Of a DNA stretch of 64,000 bases, positions 10,501-18,479 are shown piece after piece. The notes under the pieces are model-generated. The model saw only the letters and a list, made by a program, of their open reading frames with translations. It was not told where the DNA came from and searched no databases. The stretch lies in contig NZ_CP035925.1 of assembly GCF_013373365.1 (NCBI RefSeq), positions 930,001-994,000 of the forward strand, written 5' to 3'. The position numbers and the translations under genes are program-made. The DNA is from Lentibacillus sp. CBA3610. GTDB taxonomy: Bacteria > Bacillota > Bacilli > Bacillales > Amphibacillaceae. The first letter of the stretch is position 1; the number at the start of each line of letters is the position of its first letter.

Positions 10501-11159
10501 CACAATCGATGGTAGAACAAATCAAACAGGCTATTGATCAACTGGGCACTGTTAATCTTGGAGCCATTGATGAGTATGAACGTATATCCGAGCGGTACGA
10601 GTTTTTGTCGGAGCAGCGAAATGATCTTGTCGAAGCAAAACAGACACTGCATTCGGTTATTGCGGAAATGGATGAAGAAATGGAAAAACGCTTTGGTGAC
10701 ACGTTTGATCAAATTAAAAAAGAATTTTCCGTTGTCTTCAAACAATTATTCGGCGGGGGCAAGGCAGAACTGAAATTGACCGATCCGAAGAACCTGCTGG
10801 ATACCGGAGTGGAGATCATAGCACAGCCGCCCGGGAAGAAATTACAGCACCTTGGACTTTTGTCAGGCGGTGAGCGGGCTTTGACGGCAATCGCCCTGCT
10901 GTTTGCGATACTCCGTGTCCGTCCGGTGCCGTTCTGTGTGCTGGACGAGGTTGAGGCAGCTCTGGACGAAGCAAATGTCGTCCGGTTTGCCACGTATTTG
11001 AAGACTTACAGTGAGGACACGCAATTCATTGTTATTACCCATCGCAAGGGGACCATGGAAGAATCAGATGTCCTGTACGGTGTGACCATGCAGGAATCCG
11101 GTGTGTCACGGCTCGTATCGGTCCGGCTGGAAGACACGGAAGAGCTTATCAACGCATAA
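7593..11159 (+). CDS. smc: Chromosome segregation ATPase Smc
   Basis: Smc is the core of the SMC-ScpAB condensin that compacts and resolves newly replicated origins. The 1188-residue protein is full length. It has an N-terminal Walker A GPNGSGKSNITDAIRWVLGE, two very long glutamine- and glutamate-rich coiled coils, a central hinge (about residues 510-670, with GAVIELIDVPKKY and GDVVNPGGSMSGGA), and the C-terminal ABC signature LSGGERALTAIALL followed by Walker B FCVLDEVEAALDEAN. ATG 7593 has AGGAG seven bases upstream; ATG 7587 is in frame but too close. ftsY follows after 15 bases. Confidence 0.98.
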   Translation: MYLKRLESVGFKSFAERISVDFVPGVTSVVGPNGSGKSNITDAIRWVLGEQSARSLRGSKMEDVIFQGSDTRRALNVAEVTLVLENSDKELPIDYDEVSVTRRVYRSGESEFYINKQSCRLKDIVDLFMDSGLGREAFSIISQGKVEEILSSKADERRTIFEEAAGVLKYKQRKKKSEYKLAETQENLNRVEDIIHEIEQQIEPLEEQAETARNYLDKKEQLKQHEISLLITEIEQLHEKWQALLDELDKEKTDELNQKTAIQTKEAELEHERQELQKLDDEIEQLQANLLSTTEQLEQYEGKKQVFNERTKHFTENKEKLEAQKKETAERIEMLQYELNEENAKLSSLQSSRNETKDQVKQLETKLTTESENIAEQIEELKSDYIEYLNEQAAKRNEKQSVQQQLQQIAGKKEKQAAKFEDLLQEREELSTRTEKLKSDYAEQEETCQSKSQAVQQLKDDLTSKRNAFQEAQTKLYQGYQYIEKLKSKKEMLEDMKEDFQGFFHGVKAILKAREEKKLDGIHGAVIELIDVPKKYITAIETVLGPQAQHVVVNDDQAARQAISWLKKTNSGRSTFLPLRSIQARFVPKGLLAKAESHPGFVGVAGDLVSAPPEFQKAVNHLMGHNLVAETLQDANEIASLINRKHRVVTLEGDVVNPGGSMSGGAQKKSKQSLFTREKDLQEVTEKLTNFQQKADAFEQQVDNEKQQISELEEKLAEEENQVSEEQEKLQTIHSSFKETEMKLASLNDNLALYDQDKQQFNQDTNELNERDEQLTKALETISEQLESTQQEIDKLSEQEETFRENQEQLKEDYQSAQVALAEQEERLKNQREKTNNVQTQLNDYEEQYEIYANDLNELLDVQNSEETEEDIEATISEAKANKDTITAKTQEMRSNRSERTQILQDQDRELKEENKQHQAVKEAIQEKEVRANRLDVELENRLSKLQTEYTMTFEKAKQDYDKTDNVQETQSMVEQIKQAIDQLGTVNLGAIDEYERISERYEFLSEQRNDLVEAKQTLHSVIAEMDEEMEKRFGDTFDQIKKEFSVVFKQLFGGGKAELKLTDPKNLLDTGVEIIAQPPGKKLQHLGLLSGGERALTAIALLFAILRVRPVPFCVLDEVEAALDEANVVRFATYLKTYSEDTQFIVITHRKGTMEESDVLYGVTMQESGVSRLVSVRLEDTEELINA

Positions 11160-11174
11160 GGAGGTATTCAATTA

Positions 11175-12176
11175 ATGGGATTCATGGATAAACTTAAAAA
11201 TAAATTCAAACAGAATGACGAAGATACAGAAGATGTTTCCAAAAAGTATAAACAAGGCATGGAAAAAACACGCAGCTCATTTTCCAGTAAAATCAATGAC
11301 CTGATTGCCCGCTACCGCAAAGTGGATGAGGACTTCTTTGAAGAACTTGAAGAAGTGCTGATTGCAGCGGATGTCGGCGTCAATACGGTTATGGATCTTA
11401 TTGACGAATTGAAAATGGAAGTGAAACGGCAGAACATTAAAGATACCAAAGAAATCAAAGACGTTATTTCGGAAAAACTGGTGGAAATCTACTACGGTGA
11501 CGATGATGAAGAAGTTGAGAAGCTGAATATCCAGGAAGATGAACTCTCCGTCATCCTGGTTGTCGGTGTGAATGGTGTCGGCAAAACAACATCCATCGGA
11601 AAACTTGCCCATCAATTAAAACAGGAAGGCAAAAGCGTCATGCTGGCTGCGGGTGATACATTCCGCGCCGGTGCAATTGAGCAGCTTGATGTCTGGGGTG
11701 AACGCGCCGGTGTTGATGTCGTTAAACAAGGAGAAGGCAGTGATCCGGCAGCGGTTATTTTTGATGGGATTAAAGCAGCGAAATCACGCAACGCCGATGT
11801 TCTCATCTGTGATACGGCCGGCCGCCTGCAAAACAAGGTTAATTTAATGAATGAACTTGCCAAAGTGAAGCGGGTGATAGAACGGGAGGTACCGGGCGCA
11901 CCTCATGACGTATTGCTTGTGCTTGATGCAACAACCGGTCAGAATGCATTAAGCCAGGCCAAGACATTTTCCGAAGCAACCGATGTATCAGGGATTATCT
12001 TGACGAAATTGGATGGAACGGCAAAAGGCGGGATTGTATTGGCAATCCGAAACGAGCTGCAAATCCCGGTTAAATTCGCCGGGCTGGGTGAAAGAATCGA
12101 GGATCTGCAGCGGTTTGATGCACACGCATTTGTTTACGGCTTATTTGCGGATCTGCTTGAAGATGATACTGAATGA
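11175..12176 (+). CDS. ftsY: Signal recognition particle receptor FtsY
   Basis: FtsY is the SRP receptor GTPase that delivers ribosome-nascent chain complexes to the Sec translocon. The 333-residue protein has a short charged N-terminal A region, the four-helix N domain, and the G domain with GVNGVGKTTSIGKLA (G1), the insertion-box region GDTFRAGAIEQL, DTAGRLQNK (G3) and TKLDGTAKGG (G4). AAGGAGG precedes ATG 11175. It groups with ylxM and ffh, so both halves of the SRP targeting system are encoded together. Confidence 0.97.
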   Translation: MGFMDKLKNKFKQNDEDTEDVSKKYKQGMEKTRSSFSSKINDLIARYRKVDEDFFEELEEVLIAADVGVNTVMDLIDELKMEVKRQNIKDTKEIKDVISEKLVEIYYGDDDEEVEKLNIQEDELSVILVVGVNGVGKTTSIGKLAHQLKQEGKSVMLAAGDTFRAGAIEQLDVWGERAGVDVVKQGEGSDPAAVIFDGIKAAKSRNADVLICDTAGRLQNKVNLMNELAKVKRVIEREVPGAPHDVLLVLDATTGQNALSQAKTFSEATDVSGIILTKLDGTAKGGIVLAIRNELQIPVKFAGLGERIEDLQRFDAHAFVYGLFADLLEDDTE

Positions 12177-12245
12177 TGGTAAACTTTTTTGTAAAGGGAT
12201 TTCACTTAACAATGGACCAAATAAATGTGCTAAGGGGTGGTTAAA

Positions 12246-12566
12246 ATGCTGGAAAAAACAACGCGTGTCAATTACTTGTTTGACTTTTATCAGTCACTTT
12301 TGACCCCTAAACAGCGCAATTATATGGATATGTACTATCGGGAGGATTATTCACTTGGTGAAATTTCCGACTTATTGCAGGTGTCGCGGCAAGCGGTGTA
12401 TGATAATATCAGACGAACCGAAACGATGCTTGAATCATACGAAAAAAAATTAGGTTTATATGATAAATTCCAAAAGCGTGCAGCAATTTTGGACAGGATG
12501 GATAATCATGCAACAGATAACAGTGAGATGCAGGCTTTTATCCATCAACTAAAAGAATTGGAGTAG
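12246..12566 (+). CDS. ylxM: SRP-associated regulatory protein YlxM
   Basis: YlxM is a small sigma-like HTH protein found next to ffh in Firmicutes and linked to SRP function. The 106-residue product begins [20 protein letters not shown] and contains a helix-turn-helix ([20 protein letters not shown]) followed by a C-terminal coiled segment. ATG 12246 is chosen over an in-frame GTG at 12237, because that GTG lies inside the ribosome site AAGGGGTGG. It ends 13 bases before ffh, consistent with co-expression. Confidence 0.93.
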   Translation: MLEKTTRVNYLFDFYQSLLTPKQRNYMDMYYREDYSLGEISDLLQVSRQAVYDNIRRTETMLESYEKKLGLYDKFQKRAAILDRMDNHATDNSEMQAFIHQLKELE

Positions 12567-12579
12567 GGGGGCACCTTCT

Positions 12580-13923
12580 ATGGCATTTGAAGGATTGGCC
12601 GAGCGTTTACAAAGTACGATGAAAAAAATTACCGGAAAAGGGAAGGTTTCTGAGCAGGACGTTAAAGAAATGACGCGTGAAGTCCGCCTTGCACTGCTGG
12701 AAGCTGACGTTAACTTCAAGGTTGTCAAAGATTTAATCAAACGCATCAAGGAACGTGCTGTCGGACAGGAAGTAATGGATAGCCTGACACCCGGTCAGCA
12801 GGTCATTAAGGTTGTGAAAGAGGAATTAACCGAGCTGATGGGCGGCGAGCAGAGCAAGATAGCTGTAGCCGACCGTCCGCCAACTGTTATTATGATGGCA
12901 GGTTTGCAGGGTGCCGGGAAAACAACGACAAGCGGCAAACTGGCCAATCACTTGCGGAAGAAACACAATCGCTCACCACTCTTGGTGGCCGCCGACGTTT
13001 ACCGGCCGGCAGCCATCGACCAGCTTGAAACGGTTGGAACTCAGCTTGATATGCCGGTTTTCTCCAAAGGCACAGATGCAGGTCCTGTCGATATAGCACG
13101 GGAAGCACTTGAACAAGCTAAGGAAGAACATCATGATTACGTGATTATTGATACAGCAGGCCGGCTTCATGTTGATGAAGATCTGATGGATGAGCTGGCG
13201 CAAATTAAAACAGCCGTCAATCCGGATGAGATTTTCCTTGTTGCTGATGCCATGACTGGACAGGATGCTGTCAATGTGGCTGAGAGTTTCGATCAACAGC
13301 TGGATCTCTCGGGTGTTGTCCTGACGAAACTTGACGGTGACACACGCGGTGGTGCTGCCCTTTCCATCAGAGCTGTAACCGGCAAGCCGATTAAATTTGC
13401 GGGTATGGGTGAAAAACTTGATCAGCTTGAACCATTTCACCCGGAAGGCATGGCATCACGTATCCTTGGTATGGGTGACGTATTGAGCCTGATCGAAAAG
13501 GCGGAAACGAACGTCAATGAAAAACAGGCGAAAGAACTTGAGGAAAAGATGCGTACAATGTCCTTTACATTTGACGATTTTCTGGAACAAATGGGTCAGG
13601 TTAAAAATATGGGACCATTGGAAGACTTGATGGCCATGATACCGGGCGCCAACAAAATGAAAGGGCTGAAGAATGCGCAACTTGATGAGAAACAGCTTGT
13701 TCAAGTAGAAGCGATTATTCAATCGATGACCAAAGCTGAACGCCAGGATCCAAATTTAATGAACGCAAGCCGCAAAAAGCGAATTGCTAAAGGTTCCGGC
13801 ACATCCGTATCACAAGTGAACCGGTTATTGAAACAATTTAATGAGATGAAGAAAATGATGAAACAAATGACCAACATGCCAAAAGGCAAAAAAGGCAAAG
13901 GCATGAACCTGCCGTTTATGTAG
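12580..13923 (+). CDS. ffh: Signal recognition particle protein Ffh
   Basis: Ffh is the GTPase of the SRP; it binds signal peptides and the 4.5S/scRNA. The 447-residue protein has an N domain, a G domain with GLQGAGKTTTSGKLA, DTAGRLHVDEDL and TKLDGDTRGG, and a methionine-rich M domain from about residue 300 to the C-terminus, where FNEMKKMMKQMTNMPKGKK holds the flexible tail. RNA-binding SGTSVSQVNRLLKQF is present. The start is ATG 12580 after GTAGGGGGG. About 110 bases with a promoter separate it from rpsP. Confidence 0.98.
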   Translation: MAFEGLAERLQSTMKKITGKGKVSEQDVKEMTREVRLALLEADVNFKVVKDLIKRIKERAVGQEVMDSLTPGQQVIKVVKEELTELMGGEQSKIAVADRPPTVIMMAGLQGAGKTTTSGKLANHLRKKHNRSPLLVAADVYRPAAIDQLETVGTQLDMPVFSKGTDAGPVDIAREALEQAKEEHHDYVIIDTAGRLHVDEDLMDELAQIKTAVNPDEIFLVADAMTGQDAVNVAESFDQQLDLSGVVLTKLDGDTRGGAALSIRAVTGKPIKFAGMGEKLDQLEPFHPEGMASRILGMGDVLSLIEKAETNVNEKQAKELEEKMRTMSFTFDDFLEQMGQVKNMGPLEDLMAMIPGANKMKGLKNAQLDEKQLVQVEAIIQSMTKAERQDPNLMNASRKKRIAKGSGTSVSQVNRLLKQFNEMKKMMKQMTNMPKGKKGKGMNLPFM

Positions 13924-14035
13924 ATAAGAAAAATTCGGCGACGCCTCATTTTTCCAGATGCCGGAAGAGGTAAGATTTGCGGAAGTCAGCGAATTAGCCG
14001 ATTTCTGAAAATACTGGTCTGTAATGGAAAAACAC

Positions 14036-14064
14036 TTTACAGACATTATAACATCTGTTAGAAT
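14036..14064 (+). promoter_or_regulatory. Sigma-A promoter for the rpsP operon
   Basis: TTTACA (14036-14041) and TAGAAT (14059-14064) are spaced by exactly 17 bases, 38 bases before the rpsP start. A strong start here fits independent expression of ribosomal protein S16 and the genes after it. Confidence 0.75.
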
Positions 14065-14101
14065 CTAAAATTGTGAAACAAAAGTTATTGGAGGTGACAT
14101 C

Positions 14102-14368
14102 ATGGCAGTAAAAATTCGTATGAAACGTATGGGATCAAAACGTAATCCATTTTACCGTATTGTCGTAGCCGATTCACGCTCACCAAGAGACGGACGTTTT
14201 ATTGAACAAATCGGAACGTATAATCCTGTTGTGAACCCTGTGGAAGTTAAGATAAACGAGGAAAAAGCATTGGATTGGATGACAAATGGTGCTAAACCGA
14301 GTGATACAGTCCGTAACCTTTTCTCTAAACAAGGCATCATGAAAAAATTTCACGAACAGAAAAATTAA
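14102..14368 (+). CDS. rpsP: 30S ribosomal protein S16
   Basis: S16 is a small-subunit assembly protein that binds 16S rRNA. The 88-residue product begins [20 protein letters not shown] and contains [22 protein letters not shown], the S16 signature. It has a strong ribosome site, TTGGAGGTGACATC. It is first in the rpsP-khpA-ylqD-rimM-trmD-rplS group, all of which serve ribosome or tRNA maturation. Confidence 0.98.
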   Translation: MAVKIRMKRMGSKRNPFYRIVVADSRSPRDGRFIEQIGTYNPVVNPVEVKINEEKALDWMTNGAKPSDTVRNLFSKQGIMKKFHEQKN

Positions 14369-14389
14369 TCGTAAAGTAGTGTGATAATC

Positions 14390-14617
14390 ATGAAAGCCCT
14401 GATTGAAACCATTGTGACACCATTGGTTGATCATCCTGACGACATCGTTGTGACGGAAACAGAAGAAGATTCAAAAATTGTCTATCATCTGACCGTCAAC
14501 CAAAACGATGTCGGCAAGGTAATTGGAAAAAACGGCCGAATTGCCAAAGCAATTCGGACAGTCGTTTATGCTGCAAAAACAGAAACAAACAAGCGTATTT
14601 ATTTAGATATTATGTAA
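14390..14617 (+). CDS. khpA: KH-domain RNA-binding protein KhpA
   Basis: KhpA (YlqC) is a single KH-domain RNA-binding protein that partners KhpB and affects cell elongation and sRNA biology in Firmicutes. The 75-residue product starts MKALIETIVTPLVDHPDDIV and has the KH loop VIGKNGRIAKAIRTVV. ATG 14390 matches the family N-terminus; an in-frame GTG at 14381 is likelier to belong to the ribosome site. It is 21 bases from rpsP. Confidence 0.95.
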   Translation: MKALIETIVTPLVDHPDDIVVTETEEDSKIVYHLTVNQNDVGKVIGKNGRIAKAIRTVVYAAKTETNKRIYLDIM

Positions 14618-14699
14618 AGGGAGAGGGTATACCTTTCCCTTTTTACAAATCTGATGGATTCATCTCTATTTCAAAGTGTAGAGAGAGTGGGGAACCAAT

Positions 14700-15089
14700 A
14701 TGCAAATAATCAAAAAGGTCCTGGTTAAACAAGTGGTCACTGAGAAAAGCAAGGACAAATTACGAAAGAATTTTACTGATCACAAAATGCGGCTTGAACA
14801 AGAGTGTCAACAATTAAGGTTTGAACAGCGTAAACTTGAAAATAAACGCAATATGTCAAAACAGGAACTTTCCCAGCGATTTCAGCAAGAAATCAAAAAT
14901 CGCAAAGAAAAGATCAAACTTGTTGATTTTAAAATCGAGCAGCTGGATATTCTTGAAATCGGCAGTGAAATCACCGAAAAAGAAGTTGAAGCTCTTGTTG
15001 AGGTCAAAGAAGGTTCGCATTGGAATGAAATTATGGAAGCGTCGGCCATTGTTATAAAGGATGATGTCGTTGTCCGAATTGATGAATAG
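14700..15089 (+). CDS. ylqD: YlqD family protein
   Basis: This 129-residue protein matches the YlqD family found between khpA and rimM in Bacillaceae; its function is not established. The sequence is highly charged and helical. The first 90 residues ([20 protein letters not shown] and onward, rich in K, E, Q and R) look like a coiled coil, followed by a small beta-rich tail ending [13 protein letters not shown]. It has a good ribosome site (AGAGAGTGGGGAACC). An upstream pyrimidine-rich stretch near 14620-14650 may be a weak terminator. Confidence 0.88.
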   Translation: MQIIKKVLVKQVVTEKSKDKLRKNFTDHKMRLEQECQQLRFEQRKLENKRNMSKQELSQRFQQEIKNRKEKIKLVDFKIEQLDILEIGSEITEKEVEALVEVKEGSHWNEIMEASAIVIKDDVVVRIDE

Positions 15090-15100
15090 CAGGTGATGAC

Positions 15101-15610
15101 ATGACAGACATGTTTAATGTAGGCAAAATTGTAAATACACATGGCATTAAAGGTGAAGTTAAAGTATATCGGATCACTGATTTTGATGACCGGTTTGAAA
15201 TCGGTAATAAGTTAATTCTTGAGAAGAACGATAAATTGGTGGATTTGAAGATTGACGGACACCGGATTCACAAAGGGTTTGATTTGCTTCATTTCGAAGG
15301 CTATGACAATATTAACGATGTTGAACAATTTAAAGGGCTTCACCTGAAAATTAGTCATGATCAATTGACCGAACTGGATGAACATGAATTCTATTATCAT
15401 GAAATCATTGATTGTGGTGTGTATCTGACAAACGGTGACTACATCGGGGTCATAAAGGAAATCCTATCACCAGGCGCGAATGATGTATGGGTGGTTGACA
15501 GGGAAAAGGAGAAAGATGTATTAATCCCTTATATTGCGGATATTGTAAAAGAAGTAGATGTTTCAGCACAAAAAGTAACCATCGAACCAATGGAAGGATT
15601 GCTTGACTGA
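15101..15610 (+). CDS. rimM: Ribosome maturation factor RimM
   Basis: RimM binds S19 and helps the 30S head mature. The 169-residue product has the N-terminal RimM beta barrel ([19 protein letters not shown]) and a C-terminal PRC-barrel ([21 protein letters not shown], then [13 protein letters not shown]). It has an AGGTGATGAC ribosome site. Its TGA overlaps the trmD start (TGATG), so the two are translationally coupled, as in most bacteria. Confidence 0.97.
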   Translation: MTDMFNVGKIVNTHGIKGEVKVYRITDFDDRFEIGNKLILEKNDKLVDLKIDGHRIHKGFDLLHFEGYDNINDVEQFKGLHLKISHDQLTELDEHEFYYHEIIDCGVYLTNGDYIGVIKEILSPGANDVWVVDREKEKDVLIPYIADIVKEVDVSAQKVTIEPMEGLLD

Positions 15611-16338
15611 TGCATATTGATGTATTGACGCTATTCCCGGAAATGATATCAGGTATGTTTGATGCCTCGATTTTAAAAAAAGCACACGAGAAAGAAAAAT
15701 TAAGTTATAACCTGGTGAATTTCCGTGACTACTCGGAAAATAAACATATGAAAGTTGACGATTACCCGTATGGCGGTGGAGCTGGAATGGTGTTGACCCC
15801 GCAGCCGGTGTTTGACGCAGTGGATTCGATAACAGCTGATAAAACAACGAATCCAAGAGTGATTTTAATGTGTCCCCAAGGCGAGCCATACAATCAGAAG
15901 AAAGCAGAAGAACTGGCTAAAGAAGATCATCTTGTGTTTATTTGCGGCCATTATGAAGGTTATGATGAGCGGATCAGGGAACATCTCGCTACTGACGAAA
16001 TATCAATCGGTGATTATGTACTGACCGGCGGGGAACTTGGTGCCATGGTTGTGATCGACAGCGTTGCCAGATTATTGCCCGATGTACTTGGGAATGAGGC
16101 GTCTGCACCAGAAGACTCATTTTCCACCGGACTCCTGGAACATCCCCACTATACACGCCCTGCTGACTTCCGTGGTATGAAAGTTCCGGATGTGCTGTTA
16201 TCAGGTGATCATGCAAAAATTGCCGAATGGCGCAGGAAAGAGTCGCTGAAACGGACTTGTGAGAGGCGAAAAGACCTGATAGATGAGAAAAACTTATCAG
16301 ATAAGGATAAAAAAATATTGGGAGAAATAGAGTGTTGA
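15610..16338 (+). CDS. trmD: tRNA (guanine-N1)-methyltransferase TrmD
   Basis: TrmD methylates G37 of tRNAs next to the anticodon, preventing +1 frameshifting, using S-adenosylmethionine bound in a trefoil knot. The 242-residue protein begins [12 protein letters not shown] and contains [19 protein letters not shown] (the knot and catalytic region) and [15 protein letters not shown]. The length and motifs are normal. The rplS promoter overlaps its stop codon. Confidence 0.98.
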   Translation: MHIDVLTLFPEMISGMFDASILKKAHEKEKLSYNLVNFRDYSENKHMKVDDYPYGGGAGMVLTPQPVFDAVDSITADKTTNPRVILMCPQGEPYNQKKAEELAKEDHLVFICGHYEGYDERIREHLATDEISIGDYVLTGGELGAMVVIDSVARLLPDVLGNEASAPEDSFSTGLLEHPHYTRPADFRGMKVPDVLLSGDHAKIAEWRRKESLKRTCERRKDLIDEKNLSDKDKKILGEIEC

Positions 16339-16363
16339 ACTCACCCTTTTAGTATGATATATT
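16335..16363 (+). promoter_or_regulatory. Sigma-A promoter and leader of rplS
   Basis: TTGAAC (16335-16340) overlaps the trmD stop and is followed after 17 bases by TATATT (16358-16363). A transcript from here would carry a leader of about 88 bases before rplS. Firmicutes rplS genes are known to carry an L19 autoregulatory leader; whether this leader has that fold cannot be told by eye. Confidence 0.65.
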
Positions 16364-16457
16364 TATGATTGTGCTTAAGTACGTATGAGCGCGTAAAAAC
16401 GATGTTCCGCTGTCCTGTAGTGAGATAAGAGCATTAGTTTGGAAGGAGTGAACCAGG

Positions 16458-16802
16458 ATGCAAAATATTATCGATGAAGTGACAAAAGATCAGCTTCGTA
16501 CAGATCATCCTGATTTCCGCCCGGGTGACACTGTTAAAGTTCACGTTAAGGTTGTTGAAGGTACCCGTGAACGTGTTCAGGTATTTGAAGGTGTTGTCAT
16601 CAAACGTCAAGGCGGCGGAATCAGTGAAACATTCACGGTAAGAAAACTTTCCTATGGTATTGGTGTCGAGCGTACATTCCCGCTGCATTCACCACGTATT
16701 GCGAAAATCGAAGTTTCCCGCCGTGGTATTGTTCGCCGCGCGAAACTATACTATCTTCGTAATCTGCGCGGAAAAGCAGCACGTATTAAAGAACGTCGCT
16801 AA
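16458..16802 (+). CDS. rplS: 50S ribosomal protein L19
   Basis: L19 lies at the 30S-50S interface. The 114-residue product contains [32 protein letters not shown] and [13 protein letters not shown], the L19 signature, and ends [12 protein letters not shown]. The ribosome site is GGAAGGAGTG. A strong terminator closes the operon 25 bases after its stop. Confidence 0.98.
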   Translation: MQNIIDEVTKDQLRTDHPDFRPGDTVKVHVKVVEGTRERVQVFEGVVIKRQGGGISETFTVRKLSYGIGVERTFPLHSPRIAKIEVSRRGIVRRAKLYYLRNLRGKAARIKERR

Positions 16803-16826
16803 TCCGTCAAATGAAGCGGTTATTGT

Positions 16827-16861
16827 AAAGGGGCTTGTTTTATTCACACAAGCTCCTTTTT
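16827..16861 (+). terminator. Rho-independent terminator after rplS
   Basis: AAAGGGGCTTGT pairs with ACAAGCTCCTTT (12 bp, one G-T wobble) around a nine-base loop, and the right arm runs into a T tract. Confidence 0.85.
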
Positions 16862-16886
16862 ACTTGGAAATCTCACTTGGATAACA

Positions 16887-16895
16887 TGATATAAT
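16887..16895 (+). promoter_or_regulatory. Extended -10 promoter for lepB
   Basis: TGATATAAT is a TG-extended consensus -10 box lying 41 bases before the signal peptidase start. No good -35 box sits at the expected distance, which is common for extended -10 promoters. Confidence 0.5.
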
Positions 16896-16936
16896 AGATA
16901 TGTTATGACATATATGTTGCAGGCGGTGGGGAAAAT

Positions 16937-17497
16937 ATGGAGAAACTTAAAAGTGAATGGTTTGACTGGGTAAAGGCTCTATTAATAGCTTTTGGCCTGT
17001 TCTTTATCATTCGAACCTTCTTTTTTGCTCCGATTGTCGTTGACGGACCTTCCATGATGCCAACGTTGCATGATGGGGATCAAATGATTGTCAATAAGTT
17101 CATCTATCAAATACAAGAGCCTGAGCGTTTTGATATTGTCGTATTTCATGCTTCTGAAGGGAAGGACTTTATCAAACGTGTCATCGGCTTGCCAGGCGAA
17201 CATGTGGCAGTAGAGGATGAAGAGTTATATGTCGATGGTGAAAATGTGGAAGAGGCCTTTTTACAGGAACGAAAAGAAAAAATGCCGTCCTATCAGCCAT
17301 TGACTGGTGACTTTCAGCTGGAGGAGCTCCCTGGTGGGCACGAAGAAATTCCTGAAAACCATGTGCTGGTGTTAGGTGACAATCGGAATAACTCGACGGA
17401 TAGTCGTATACTGGGTCTGGTTTCAATGGATCAGATTGTCGGAAAAACAAGTTTGATTTATTGGCCGCTCGATCGCATACAGATAATACATGATTAG
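16937..17497 (+). CDS. lepB: Type I signal peptidase (SipS/LepB)
   Basis: Signal peptidase I removes signal peptides from exported proteins at the outer face of the membrane. The 186-residue protein has one N-terminal transmembrane segment (about residues 12-31), the catalytic serine in GPSMMPTL (Ser39), and the general-base lysine in KRVIGLPGE (Lys80), followed by LGDNRNNSTDSR, the third family box. It is the short Gram-positive form. Its end overlaps the open frame of rbgA, as in B. subtilis-type neighbourhoods where it sits between rplS and rbgA. Confidence 0.95.
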   Translation: MEKLKSEWFDWVKALLIAFGLFFIIRTFFFAPIVVDGPSMMPTLHDGDQMIVNKFIYQIQEPERFDIVVFHASEGKDFIKRVIGLPGEHVAVEDEELYVDGENVEEAFLQERKEKMPSYQPLTGDFQLEELPGGHEEIPENHVLVLGDNRNNSTDSRILGLVSMDQIVGKTSLIYWPLDRIQIIHD

Positions 17498-17507
17498 GAT
17501 GAGCGAA

Positions 17508-18362
17508 ATGACGATACAATGGTTTCCTGGACACATGGCAAAAGCAAAGCGTGAAGTGGAAGAAAAACTGAAATTGGTTGACTTTGTAATGGAGCTTGTT
17601 GATGCGCGGGCACCTTTATCTTCACAAAACCCAATGCTTCAGGATGTTTTGCAGCAAAAACCGAAAATGATTGTCATGATGAAAAAAGATCTCGCGGACG
17701 ATCGGGTAACGGATGAATGGCTGAATCATTTTAATAATCTTGGAATTCCGGCTGTTGCGATTGATGTCAATGATAAAGCCGATATGAAACGCGTTATTCA
17801 AACGGCTAAAATGCTAGGTCAGGCTAAAATGGATAAGTTGAAGAAAAAGGGCGTTAATCCGCGTCCTGCGCGTGCGATGATTATTGGTATACCGAATGTC
17901 GGTAAATCAACACTCATAAACCGTCTGGCGAATAAGAAAATAGCCCAAATCGGCGATAAACCGGGCGTGACCAAAAAACAGCAATGGATAAAAGTAAAAG
18001 ATGATTTTGAACTGCTTGATACACCGGGTATTTTGTGGCCTAAATTTGAAGATGAAATAGTAGGTTATCGGCTTGCAGCTATTGGTACCATTAAAGATCA
18101 GCTATTGCCGCTGGATGATGTTGTCGCTTTTGCCGTAGAGTATATGCAGGAACATTACCCGGAGAGACTGGGAGAACGTTACGGGATTGACCGTGATATG
18201 GACGACATGTGGCATATATTCGTTTCCATCGGCAAGCAGCGAGGAGCACTGGAAAGCGGCGGGAATGTTAATTTTGACAAAGTTGCAGGTTTGGTTATCC
18301 ATGATTTGCGATCAGGAAAACTTGGTGACATGACGCTTGAAACCCCTCCGGAAAGCGAATAG
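17508..18362 (+). CDS. rbgA: Ribosome biogenesis GTPase RbgA (YlqF)
   Basis: RbgA is a circularly permuted GTPase required for late 50S assembly. The 284-residue product starts MTIQWFPGHMAKAKREVEEK, the usual N-terminus, with AGGATGAG ahead of ATG 17508; in-frame ATGs at 17490 and 17499 are less likely. The motif order is permuted: G4 region first (near residue 60), then G1 GIPNVGKSTLINRLA and G3 DTPGILWPKFEDE, then the C-terminal RNA-binding ANTAR-like domain. The G4 box reads MKKD, not NKxD: the guanine-contacting asparagine is a methionine. Confidence 0.96.
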   Translation: MTIQWFPGHMAKAKREVEEKLKLVDFVMELVDARAPLSSQNPMLQDVLQQKPKMIVMMKKDLADDRVTDEWLNHFNNLGIPAVAIDVNDKADMKRVIQTAKMLGQAKMDKLKKKGVNPRPARAMIIGIPNVGKSTLINRLANKKIAQIGDKPGVTKKQQWIKVKDDFELLDTPGILWPKFEDEIVGYRLAAIGTIKDQLLPLDDVVAFAVEYMQEHYPERLGERYGIDRDMDDMWHIFVSIGKQRGALESGGNVNFDKVAGLVIHDLRSGKLGDMTLETPPESE

Positions 18363-18399
18363 TTGCCGGTGACAGGTCCTTCCCCGCTGATTGAAATAA

Positions 18400-18438
18400 G
18401 CACAAAACAATCCATAAATCGTTTTGTGCCTATTTTTA
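18400..18438. terminator. Bidirectional terminator between rbgA and the DUF2207 gene
   Basis: GCACAAAAC pairs with GTTTTGTGC around a 12-base loop, followed by CTATTTTTAT on the forward strand. It sits between two convergent genes and can serve both. Confidence 0.8.
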
Positions 18439-18479
18439 TTATAGTATCAATACTTAATGTTTACAGAGACTTCGAATCA

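Noticed and set aside
10185..10745. Reverse-strand frame of 186 codons within smc
   Set aside because: Shadow of the coiled-coil coding region; Phe/Leu-rich text is the complement of Lys/Glu codons.
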